The notes under the pieces: model-generated
What the model was told of the DNA's origin: nothing
The model's database searches: none
The model's input: the letters and a program-made list of their open reading frames with translations, nothing else
From: Brevibacterium sp.
GTDB lineage: Bacteria; Actinomycetota; Actinomycetes; Actinomycetales; Brevibacteriaceae
Assembly: GCF_031179145.1 (NCBI RefSeq)
Contig: NZ_JAPSIB010000018.1
Span: forward strand, 1 to 64,000
Length of the DNA: 64,000 nucleotides
Reading direction: 5' to 3'
Shown: piece after piece, positions 35,042-42,215 of the stretch
Position numbering within the stretch: position 1 is the first letter of the stretch
Layout: each line of letters begins with the position of its first letter
Translations under genes and position numbers: made by a program

Positions 35042-36279
35042 CAGGCGCCATCCGTTGTCTCGCCGGCAGCGTGGAGGTCGCTGAGAAACTGGCGGGCTGT
35101 GCGCCACCGGTAGTCCAATGGTGTCAGCCCGCTGTCTCCTCGCCATGTTTCGAGTGCCTGAGCATTGGCCAGTCGGGCACGCCGGCCTTTGATCTGCCGT
35201 TCTCTCTCGGCAATCAGTCTGCGAGCTGCAGGAGAATCGACGACTGGCGTTGTATGAGTGAGAATGTCCCACCAGTCATCGACGAACGCGCGAGTTCGGG
35301 GTGGAATTCGTGGGTTCTCGCGTGTGAGCGCGTGCCAGAATTCGCGACGATTCCATCCGATCATTGCCCCGGAGCTTTCGAGGTCAGCTCGCCAATCGTC
35401 CAACCGGCTCTGATAGTGATCGACCCACCCTTCGACCTGTTCGCCCCAGCCCATTTCCTCTGATTTCTCTGTCAGCAGCAGGTTGTAGACGAGTCCCGCC
35501 CCGTGGATGATCGTGTGGAATCGTCTCCCATGGTCTACCAGGGATCGCAGACGTGGCGGAAACTCGGCTATCTCATCTGGTTCGAGATCCCATACGAAAT
35601 GTGCGTCCTTCGTCGGAGGATGATTGACGAACCACGCCAGCAGCGACTCGGGAACCGACTCGACGATTCTCGTCGACAGGTATGCCCCTTCGTCCGGGGT
35701 GAGATCGAAGGTTACACTGCTGAGCAATTTGCTGGGCGCCTCGGGGAGATCGGGGTCGAGCGCGGTCAGCGGCGACCGCTCCCACGATTCAGGATCATCG
35801 GTGGTCATGGCTCGAGCGCGTATTGACTTCGAGGCGTGAGCGTGACGGAAGAATCTCTTCATCGACATGTACCTGCCGCTCGGCGATCTAACCACACCCC
35901 ATGTCATCAGCTGGGCCCAATAGACCGCGCTGGGCATTCGCTTGAGCGTGGCTTTGGCCTGCGCTCCGATCACTCCGTCTTCGCCTTTGTCGAGAAGGGC
36001 ATAGATGAGGGAGATCTCGTGAGTGCGCATGGCTTCTTCCATCGCATCGGGGGTCTGCTGCTGTGCAGACCTCTGCAACAGCCAGGGGATGAAAAGTGCG
36101 TATCTCAATCGAGTGTGCAGAGTGGAAGTGCCGGGAAAGAGCGCATCTGCAAATGTGTCACGAATGGATCCGATGCCGATTTCGTCAATGGTTTCACTGA
36201 CCTTGTACTGTGCGATGAGGTCGAGCACCGCTTTGCTCTGCTCGTCGTTCCTGTCGAGCCACCCGAACGTCGATGTCAT
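35041..36279 (-). CDS. DUF6361 family protein
   Basis: The 412-residue protein begins with the family block FGWLDRND, followed by VLDLI, DEIGIGSIRD and DALFPGTSTLHTRLRYALFIPW. These are the conserved segments I recognise from DUF6361. It is soluble, without catalytic motifs that I can name; conserved Trp-rich segments (GWNRREFWHALTR, FVDDWWDIL) occur in the C-terminal third. It is the first gene of a coupled three-gene operon with a PLD nuclease and a helicase, and I believe this gene set recurs in other genomes. It may be the sensor or specificity subunit; that is inference. A TAATCT box six bases before the ATG suggests a leaderless transcript. Confidence 0.8.
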   Translation of the reverse strand: MTSTFGWLDRNDEQSKAVLDLIAQYKVSETIDEIGIGSIRDTFADALFPGTSTLHTRLRYALFIPWLLQRSAQQQTPDAMEEAMRTHEISLIYALLDKGEDGVIGAQAKATLKRMPSAVYWAQLMTWGVVRSPSGRYMSMKRFFRHAHASKSIRARAMTTDDPESWERSPLTALDPDLPEAPSKLLSSVTFDLTPDEGAYLSTRIVESVPESLLAWFVNHPPTKDAHFVWDLEPDEIAEFPPRLRSLVDHGRRFHTIIHGAGLVYNLLLTEKSEEMGWGEQVEGWVDHYQSRLDDWRADLESSGAMIGWNRREFWHALTRENPRIPPRTRAFVDDWWDILTHTTPVVDSPAARRLIAERERQIKGRRARLANAQALETWRGDSGLTPLDYRWRTARQFLSDLHAAGETTDGA

Positions 36280-36285
36280 GACGGG

Positions 36286-36291
36286 AGATTA
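36286..36291 (-). promoter_or_regulatory. Putative -10 box (TAATCT) for the DUF6361-PLD-helicase operon
   Basis: The hexamer ends six bases before the ATG at 36279 and no Shine-Dalgarno sequence intervenes. This matches the TANNNT arrangement of leaderless actinobacterial genes. The 138 bp up to the divergent VOC gene hold both promoters. Confidence 0.4.
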
Positions 36292-36417
36292 TCAGCAACT
36301 GACTACAGCTGACGGGAATTCGCTGCTCTGGCGCAATCAATCGGCCTGTGTATTCCCCTCCCCGAGGAGTGCGAGCATACTGGGAAGTCCGGAACCATAC
36401 CGACGAAGGAGTCCCAC

Positions 36418-36840
36418 ATGGCACATTCACTGGCAACCTATATCTCACTGCCCGGCACCACCGCCGAGGCGATGGAGCACTGGCATGAGGTCTTCGGCGG
36501 AGACCTCACCATCATGCGCTACGGCGACATGTCGATGCCCGACATGCCGTTCGAGCCGGATCCGGAAGCGGTGGCGCATGCCACGCTGGTCATGCCTTCC
36601 GGCACCATCGCCGGTGGAGATGCCATGGACGACGGCAATGATTACTCCGTGGAAGGCACCGCATACTCGATGCTCTACACCACGGACACTCCGGACGAGG
36701 CCCGCGGCTATATCCAGAAGCTCCTCGACGGCGGTGGACGCGAAGGCATGCCGTTCGAGATGGCGCCGTGGGGAGGCTGGTACGGTCAGGCATTCGATCG
36801 GTTCGGAGTGATGTGGTCGTTCTCCTGCGACGGTGAATGA
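36418..36840 (+). CDS. VOC family protein (PhnB/glyoxalase-like)
   Basis: The 140-residue protein has the paired beta-alpha-beta-beta-beta modules of the vicinal-oxygen-chelate fold. It has the PhnB-type opening with E-A-M-E-H-W-H-E-V-F-G-G, and later EMAPWGGWYGQAFDRFGVMWSFS, the usual PhnB-like ending. PhnB-like proteins lack proven enzymatic function; some bind drugs or metals. AAGGAG stands nine bases before the ATG. It is monocistronic, followed by a bidirectional stem-loop. Confidence 0.88.
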   Translation: MAHSLATYISLPGTTAEAMEHWHEVFGGDLTIMRYGDMSMPDMPFEPDPEAVAHATLVMPSGTIAGGDAMDDGNDYSVEGTAYSMLYTTDTPDEARGYIQKLLDGGGREGMPFEMAPWGGWYGQAFDRFGVMWSFSCDGE

Positions 36841-36906
36841 CGGATTCGCATGCCGGGCTGAGAGCAGCCGTCGACTGGCAGCGGCCGCCAGGCTCCGCAG
36901 GAACTG

Positions 36907-36942
36907 CAGAGGTCCGAGTCGCCATTGCGCCCCGGACCTCTG
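36907..36942. terminator. Bidirectional terminator between the VOC and DUF4352 genes
   Basis: CAGAGGTCCG (36907-36916) pairs perfectly with CGGACCTCTG (36933-36942), with a 16-base loop, between two convergent stops. Confidence 0.7.
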
Positions 36943-36962
36943 GATTGCTCTCTTCAGCCTTG

Positions 36963-37781
36963 TTACTTCAGCGTGATCTCCACCGGTTCGGAGAAGAGTC
37001 CACCCTCGAGGACGAGCGTGCTGGGAGCCACGTCCTTGGGGACGTCGAAGACGAGTACTCCTTCGGCTGTGTTTCCGGGGTTGATCTCCTCCAGGAAGAG
37101 GGCGGATTCCTCCTCGGCGTAGATGCCGGCTTCCGAATCCGAGGAATAGGTGTTGCCGGCCTCATCGGTGAGCTTGATGTTGTCCTCCCAGAAGAGTTCT
37201 GCGCTGGAGCCGGTGTTCTTCACTGACAGGTTGACGGTGACGAACTGCCCCTGAGCTTTCGTGTTGAGGAACTCGTTGCCGATCGTGGAGACGCCGTCTT
37301 CGACCTCGTTGACGGTGATCTCCCAGCCATCGGCGGTGACGGCCTCGCCCATTCCGTATTCAGCAGGAGCCTCCTCTTTTACGGGTTCCTCTGCTGCGGG
37401 GGCGTCCTTGGCCTCGCCCTTCTCCTCCGTCGCCGAGGTGGAAGCTGAGTCCGCAGTCTCGTCTCCTCCACCGCCACCGAGATTTGCGAAGATGACGATG
37501 AGAAGGACGATGATGATCGCCCAGACCCACCACCGCTTGAGCAGTGGCTTCTTCTGCTTCACAGGCTTCTGTGGCTGACCCATCGGTGGCTGACCCATCT
37601 GCCCGCCGTAGTGAGGAGCGACGGGTCCGGATCCCGCCTGCGCATAGGCCGGAGCCCATTGAGTCTGTCCCTGCTGCGGCCCGGCTTGCCCGGGCGGCCC
37701 ATAATGTCCGGGCGTCGGCTGGGCTTGCTGCGGGTTGTGTGGGTAGTTTCCGGACTGCTGCGGACCGGGAGAATTCGACAT
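36963..37781 (-). CDS. Membrane-anchored DUF4352 protein with Pro/Gln-rich cytosolic head
   Basis: The 272-residue protein has a low-complexity Pro/Gly/Gln-rich N-terminus (1-75), a basic KQKKPLLKRWW stretch, and one transmembrane helix (about 85-103). An acidic Ala/Glu linker follows. The extracellular immunoglobulin-like DUF4352 domain (about 145-270) has VTVNLSVKNTGSSAELFWEDN and a PGNTAEGVLVFDVP strand. DUF4352 proteins (Telokin-like) are extracellular, usually without known ligands. The architecture is common among actinobacterial envelope proteins. It is divergent from a two-component kinase gene and separated from it by 216 bp. Confidence 0.83.
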   Translation of the reverse strand: MSNSPGPQQSGNYPHNPQQAQPTPGHYGPPGQAGPQQGQTQWAPAYAQAGSGPVAPHYGGQMGQPPMGQPQKPVKQKKPLLKRWWVWAIIIVLLIVIFANLGGGGGDETADSASTSATEEKGEAKDAPAAEEPVKEEAPAEYGMGEAVTADGWEITVNEVEDGVSTIGNEFLNTKAQGQFVTVNLSVKNTGSSAELFWEDNIKLTDEAGNTYSSDSEAGIYAEEESALFLEEINPGNTAEGVLVFDVPKDVAPSTLVLEGGLFSEPVEITLK

Positions 37782-37808
37782 GATGCTCCTATTGGTGCGG
37801 TAGAGCTC

Positions 37809-37827
37809 TCAGCACCAGGAGTGCTGA
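37809..37827. promoter_or_regulatory. Inverted repeat near the DUF4352 start
   Basis: TCAGCAC-CAGGA-GTGCTGA is a perfect seven-base-arm palindrome 28 bp upstream of the DUF4352 start and within its expected promoter. It could be an operator, possibly for the adjacent two-component regulator. Confidence 0.35.
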
Positions 37828-37997
37828 TGCCTGGCATCGCTGCTGCAGGCCGAGCTTCGGATTTCGACCACCCAAGCGTCTCGGATCCTCAGACTTCCGG
37901 AACCCATCTTTCGGCTCGACTGTGGTGACCGATCGGTGGAACTCGGCCATCTCAAAGGTGGACTACTTGTGTCAGTGACGAGGGATACGATGCATCC

Positions 37998-39464
37998 GTG
38001 TCAGGTCAATCATTTCCGTCAGCGCAGGGCCCAGCTGGTCGAGCGATGCCTCCGGCGCGCCCGCAACTGACCGCGTCTCCGGTGCCACTCCATGTCGATC
38101 CACGCACGGCCACGGGCCGGCCACGGCGCCGGCGAACCTGGCGTCTCGTCATGAGCCTTGTCATCGGTGTTGTCATGTGGCTGGTATGCGTACCCCTGTC
38201 GTGGATGGCAGTGATCGCTGCTCCGACGGCGTTCGATGACAGCGGTGAACTGAACATGCTGGGGGTGGTCTACGTACTGCTCGCCAGCGTTCTGTGGGTG
38301 TCCGTCTTCGTCCGTCAGCGCTGGCCCATGGTCCCGTACATCGCCGGTGCCGTCCTTGCCGCTGCCTGGGGCGACGGGCTTCTTCTGCTCGTCGGCATGT
38401 TTCACCTCATCATTCGAGCCCCGCGCAACAAGGCGATCGCGACCACGATCATCGGCTCGGTGCTGATCATCGTCGGAGTGGTGCGTCTCTGTTTTCAGAG
38501 TCCGGCTTTCAACCCGTTCGGTCTGCTCTTCCTCAGCGACCCCAATCAGATCCCGGGAGTCGAAGCGTCAATCCCCGCCGATGAGTCTGTCTTCGGTATG
38601 AACGTCTTCACCGTTCTTGCCGGCACGATCGGACTCGCAGTGAGCGTCGGGTTCGGTTACCTCCTCAGGCGAACCCGACGGATGAAGGCAGTCGAGAATT
38701 TCGCCGACCGGGAGACGAAGCGCAACGAATCCCTGACCGCCGAACTCGCCCGGAAGACCGAACGAGAACTCCTCGCACGCGAACTCCATGACACACTCTC
38801 GCACAGGCTCTCGGTGATCTCGCTGCACAGCGGCGCCTTGGAAGTCGGAACTCACGCCAACTCCGAGATCTCCGCCACCGCTCATGCATTGGGCGAAGAG
38901 GCACGGGCGTCCCTGGAGGATCTGCGTCAATTGGTCGGTGGCGTCAGGGAGGGGAATTTCGGCCAGAGATCCACGCCCCAACCCCACTCTCTTCCCCCGA
39001 ACTCTGCGTCGCTCAACTCGTTGCCGCAGCTGATCGCGTCGGTGCAAGCCACCGGCACCGAGGTGCGTCCCTCGATGATCCTGCAGGATGTGGAGTTCGC
39101 CCCGACCGAACTCCACCGAAGTGTCTATCGCATCGTCCAGGAGGCGCTGACCAACGCGATGAAGCATGCTCCCGGTGCCCCAGTCGCACTCACCGTCACC
39201 GTCTCGGCGGCGCACGGCGCGACTGTCATTGTCGAGAACCCCCTGTCGCAGCCCCATGCCCGATTCATGCGACCGGAAAGCTCCTCTGCCGAGGCCAACT
39301 ATGGGAATCGAGAACATCTTGCGGCAACCGGTTCAGGAACTGGGGTGGTAGGCATCCGAGAACGCGTCAGAATGCTCGGCGGCAGAGCAACAATCGGCCC
39401 TCGGAACGGATCGTTCTTCGTGGAGGTCGCGCTTCCTCCTTTCCCGCTTCCCCGACCCCGCTGA
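37998..39464 (+). CDS. Sensor histidine kinase (HisKA_3 type)
   Basis: The 488-residue protein starts at a GTG. A Pro-rich cytosolic N-terminus (1-50) leads into about six membrane segments (50-225). A coiled linker follows, then HisKA_3 with phospho-acceptor His264 in ARELHDTLSHRLSVIS, and HATPase_c with the N-box QEALTNAMKHAPG and the G-box GTGVVGIRERV. Between H-box and N-box lies a Ser/Pro/Asn-rich insert (about 325-345). It is followed 55 bp downstream by its response regulator and is divergent from a DUF4352 membrane protein that may be its target or sensor partner. Confidence 0.9.
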   Translation: MSGQSFPSAQGPAGRAMPPARPQLTASPVPLHVDPRTATGRPRRRRTWRLVMSLVIGVVMWLVCVPLSWMAVIAAPTAFDDSGELNMLGVVYVLLASVLWVSVFVRQRWPMVPYIAGAVLAAAWGDGLLLLVGMFHLIIRAPRNKAIATTIIGSVLIIVGVVRLCFQSPAFNPFGLLFLSDPNQIPGVEASIPADESVFGMNVFTVLAGTIGLAVSVGFGYLLRRTRRMKAVENFADRETKRNESLTAELARKTERELLARELHDTLSHRLSVISLHSGALEVGTHANSEISATAHALGEEARASLEDLRQLVGGVREGNFGQRSTPQPHSLPPNSASLNSLPQLIASVQATGTEVRPSMILQDVEFAPTELHRSVYRIVQEALTNAMKHAPGAPVALTVTVSAAHGATVIVENPLSQPHARFMRPESSSAEANYGNREHLAATGSGTGVVGIRERVRMLGGRATIGPRNGSFFVEVALPPFPLPRPR

Positions 39465-39519
39465 CCACCTGCTTCACGTCTCGAACGTCATGTCCTAGCC
39501 CTCCTGTAATGTCGTCTCC

Positions 39520-40188
39520 ATGACCGAAAACGCTGGCCGAATCCGTGTTCTCCTCGTTGACGACGACCACATGGTCGTCAGCGGACTTCGGAGCATCCTC
39601 GGCAACGCGAACGACATTGAGGTCGTCGGGACGGCATCGACCGGGGAAGAGGCGATCAACGCGGTGAACCTGCACTTCCCCGATCTTGTCCTGATGGATA
39701 TCCAGATGCCGGGCATGGGAGGGATCGAGGCCATCCGACGACTCGCCAACAGCGTCCGAGCGCCTCAGGTCGTTGCCCTCACGAGCTTCGACACCGACGA
39801 TCATCTCCTGCAAGCTCTCGACGCCGGTGCTGCCGGATACATTCTCAAGGACATCGCTCCCGGAGATCTGCCGGTGGCGATTCGCACGGTGGTCAAGGGC
39901 GAACCATTCCTCTCCCCACTCTCTCTTCGGCAGCTGATCGCGCACTCTCAGGGGAACGAAGCGCGACGGGCCCAGCAGGATGCCGCCGCGCTCATGGCGA
40001 CTCTGACATCCAAGGAGCGCGAAATCGCGTCGTTGGTGGCACAGGGCCTGTCGAACAAAGAGGTTGCCGAGGCGTCATTCATCAGCGAAGCAACCGTGAA
40101 GACTCATCTCAACCGAATCGGAATCAAGTTCGACACCAACAACAGGGTGCAGATCGCGGTCATCGCCGAGCGGGCCCGACTGGTATAG
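39520..40188 (+). CDS. NarL/FixJ-type response regulator
   Basis: The 222-residue protein has receiver acidic residues VDDDH (13-17), phospho-acceptor Asp60 in LVLMDIQMPG, Thr in ALTSFDT, and Lys in YILKDIAPGD. A LuxR-type HTH (about 160-215) has TSKEREIASLVAQGLSNKEV and ISEATVKTHLNRI. It pairs with the kinase immediately upstream on the same strand. Confidence 0.92.
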   Translation: MTENAGRIRVLLVDDDHMVVSGLRSILGNANDIEVVGTASTGEEAINAVNLHFPDLVLMDIQMPGMGGIEAIRRLANSVRAPQVVALTSFDTDDHLLQALDAGAAGYILKDIAPGDLPVAIRTVVKGEPFLSPLSLRQLIAHSQGNEARRAQQDAAALMATLTSKEREIASLVAQGLSNKEVAEASFISEATVKTHLNRIGIKFDTNNRVQIAVIAERARLV

Positions 40189-40201
40189 GCAATCGGTACC
40201 G

Positions 40202-40218
40202 GTCGGCTGGACGCCGAC
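40202..40218. terminator. Weak hairpin between convergent genes
   Basis: GTCGGC-TGGAC-GCCGAC follows the response-regulator stop by 13 bp and precedes the DUF429 stop. A six-base stem without a U-tract is only suggestive. Confidence 0.3.
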
Positions 40219-40273
40219 TTCTCGTGGCAGGCCACCTATCCTCATTGAGGGGCATCCGCGAAGCCCGATTCCG

Positions 40274-41008
40274 TCAGTGCCGAGGAAGCCAGATCCAACC
40301 TTCCCGCCGGGCGGCTTCCTGCAGATGCTGAGGCGGCGGCTCGCATCTGCCCAGTTCTGCTTCTCGCGCGATTAAAGCGGCCACCACTACGTCGAACGCG
40401 TTGTCGTCTCGAGAGCAGAGCCCTTCATTCCCGTTCCAGTCCAGCCAGGGAAATCGCTCCGACACCGCCGAGACCAGAACCGAGAGCTGAGCGGCGTTCT
40501 TCAGCCCCTTGTATCCGTTGTGTCGCAGAGACCAACACTTCAGCGCCGCCGCAGGGTACACCTCACAGATGACGCCCGAACCGTCTCGAGCAACTTCGAC
40601 GCCTTCGTCCCGCAATCGTGCTTCGATTCCTGCCCACCGCATGGCGGCACGGGCAATTCTGTCGGTTGCGACACTGAGAGGGGTGATCCCCGTCCGCCGA
40701 TGAACCTCCAGGTCGGTCGCCCGCATCGCGAGGCTCCGCCTCCACTCACTGCCAGTGGACACCGGCCGCAGCAGTGTTCCCCTAGCATGGGCACTGACGA
40801 AGTCGACAAATCTCATGGGCCATCCCACCGGAACATCAATACCTGTTCGGCCCCCGGGCCGGACCTCAGCGACGAGAGCCTCATCGTCCGCACCCACTTG
40901 CACATGTTCAACGATGCACGACTCGCCCTGCCCACGGACCACGGCCAGCCCGGTGCGAACAGCTTCAGCGGCCAGATCAATACCCACATATGACGTCACG
41001 GGCACCAT
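40274..41008 (-). CDS. DUF429 family protein (RNase H-fold-like)
   Basis: The 244-residue protein begins SYVGIDLAAE (first acidic strand), then GIDVPVGWP, and carries R-A-T-D-x-E-V-H-R-R-T-G and CEVYPAAALKCW. It ends with CSRDDNAFDVVVAALIAREA. These blocks define DUF429, thought to adopt an RNase H-like fold with a possible metal-dependent nuclease site. The start is ambiguous among ATG 41008 and following GTGs; the VGID block fixes the N-terminus within a few codons. It is convergent with the two-component operon and divergent from the RraA-like gene. Confidence 0.83.
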   Translation of the reverse strand: MVPVTSYVGIDLAAEAVRTGLAVVRGQGESCIVEHVQVGADDEALVAEVRPGGRTGIDVPVGWPMRFVDFVSAHARGTLLRPVSTGSEWRRSLAMRATDLEVHRRTGITPLSVATDRIARAAMRWAGIEARLRDEGVEVARDGSGVICEVYPAAALKCWSLRHNGYKGLKNAAQLSVLVSAVSERFPWLDWNGNEGLCSRDDNAFDVVVAALIAREAELGRCEPPPQHLQEAARREGWIWLPRH

Positions 41009-41126
41009 TGTCCGTCACAGCGCTGCCAACGTGATTCGGCGGTCACCGGACACCGCCGGACCTCCTCGGCGAGGCTCGGATGTGCGAGACTCGATCGTGA
41101 GAGCCCACCACTGCGAAGGGAAGCCC

Positions 41127-41594
41127 ATGACCGTATCGACAGCAGACCTCTGGGACGAACGCGGGTCCGAGCTCAACTCGATCGCACTGAATTTCACCGA
41201 TTTCGGGGGCAAGATCGCGTTCTCCGGACCGGCTCGCACCGTCCGTTGTTTTGAGGACAACGCACTGGTCAAGTCCCTCGTGGCCGAGGAGGGAGACGGT
41301 GCTGTCCTCGTCATCGACGGCGGTGGCTCGATCGGCACTGCCCTGATGGGCGACATGGTTGCCGCCACTGCCATGGAGAACGGCTGGTCGGGCGTGGTCA
41401 TCAACGGTGCCGTCCGTGACCGGGTGGTCCTTGCGACCTTGGATTTCGGCATCAAGGCGCTCGCGAGCAATCCTCGCAAGAGCGGAAAGACAGGCGCGGG
41501 AGAGCTCGACGTCGTACTCACCATCGGCGGAGCCGAGATCCGCCCCGGTGCCATGGTCTTCGCGGATGCTGACGGCGTCGTCGTCGACAGGTGA
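41127..41594 (+). CDS. rraA: RraA family protein (4-hydroxy-4-methyl-2-oxoglutarate aldolase / RNase E inhibitor-like)
   Basis: The 155-residue protein has the RraA/HMG-aldolase core. It reads VLVIDGGGSIGTALMGDMVAATAMENGWSG, then VINGAVRD, in which Arg and Asp bind pyruvate/oxaloacetate and the divalent metal. The short form lacks C-terminal additions. Biochemically, this group shows HMG aldolase and oxaloacetate decarboxylase activity, whereas RNase E inhibition is established only for enterobacterial members. The ATG at 41127 opens the family domain; longer open frame upstream overlaps the divergent DUF429 gene and was not used. Confidence 0.9.
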   Translation: MTVSTADLWDERGSELNSIALNFTDFGGKIAFSGPARTVRCFEDNALVKSLVAEEGDGAVLVIDGGGSIGTALMGDMVAATAMENGWSGVVINGAVRDRVVLATLDFGIKALASNPRKSGKTGAGELDVVLTIGGAEIRPGAMVFADADGVVVDR

Positions 41595-41681
41595 TGCTCG
41601 ACTGATCGGCAGGTGTTCCCGTTCGGCAACAAGGGGCCGCGGGCAGCAGCCCGGGTCGCAGGCGTCATCTACGATGTCGCT

Positions 41682-42215
41682 ATGACTGATGAGTTCACGT
41701 GGGACACGTTCGCCCGCCTGGTGACCACCGACGAATCCGCGCTCGCTGCGGTTCGGCAGTTCACCGCCGACCCTGACGCGTACTTCGCCGACCACGAGGA
41801 TGACCTCATCCAACGCGGGATCGAGGACTCCGAAGAAGTCACCGGAGCCGTCGTCGTCATCGACGCCCTCGGCAAGGTCGACGAGGTGGCCTACATGGGT
41901 TGGAAGTCCCCGGTCGACGAAGTGGTCGGACTGCTCGAGCGCATTCCCCGCGTCAAGGACACCGGAATCAACCTCGAGGTTCTCGTCGAACCCGGGTACC
42001 CGCAGGAAGCCGATGTCGAGACCGTCGTCGGCTGGATCAACGCCCTTCTCGCGGACTCCGACGTCACCGTGGCGATCCTCGACGAGGACTCCGACGCCTA
42101 TCCCCTCATCGCGGTGCCCACAGACAGGGCAGCGTCAATTGCCGAGACGGCGGACAGCCTCGGCGCCGAGGTGCGCATCCTTCGGGCAGACGCATCCGAG
42201 GTGCCGCACGCATGA
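41682..42215 (+). CDS. DUF6630-like protein coupled to a large duplicated protein
   Basis: The 177-residue acidic protein (MTDEFTWDTFARL onwards) resembles DUF6630 in its mid-region GAVVVIDALGKVDEVAYMGWKSPVDEVVGLL. I recognise the family only with moderate certainty. No signal peptide, membrane segment or catalytic motif is seen. The C-terminal half alternates strands and helices (VTVAILDEDSDAYPLIAVP) as in ligand-binding alpha/beta folds. Its stop overlaps the start of the next gene (ATGA at 42212-42215), so the two are translated together. The start was set at 41682 because the upstream 23 codons look like non-coding sequence. Confidence 0.65.
   Translation: MTDEFTWDTFARLVTTDESALAAVRQFTADPDAYFADHEDDLIQRGIEDSEEVTGAVVVIDALGKVDEVAYMGWKSPVDEVVGLLERIPRVKDTGINLEVLVEPGYPQEADVETVVGWINALLADSDVTVAILDEDSDAYPLIAVPTDRAASIAETADSLGAEVRILRADASEVPHA

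Noticed and set aside
30033..36279. Assignment of the three-gene operon to DISARM or Mokosh
   Set aside because: No methyltransferase or DUF1998 protein is present for DISARM. For Mokosh, the helicase lacks a kinase domain and the DUF6361 gene is not part of the system.
40755..41126. Long N-terminal extension of the RraA frame
   Set aside because: It is antisense to the DUF429 gene; RraA proteins start directly at the short domain.
41900..42211. Upstream extension of the 1035-residue protein
   Set aside because: It lies within the DUF6630-like gene in another frame; the ATGA coupling marks 42212 as the start.
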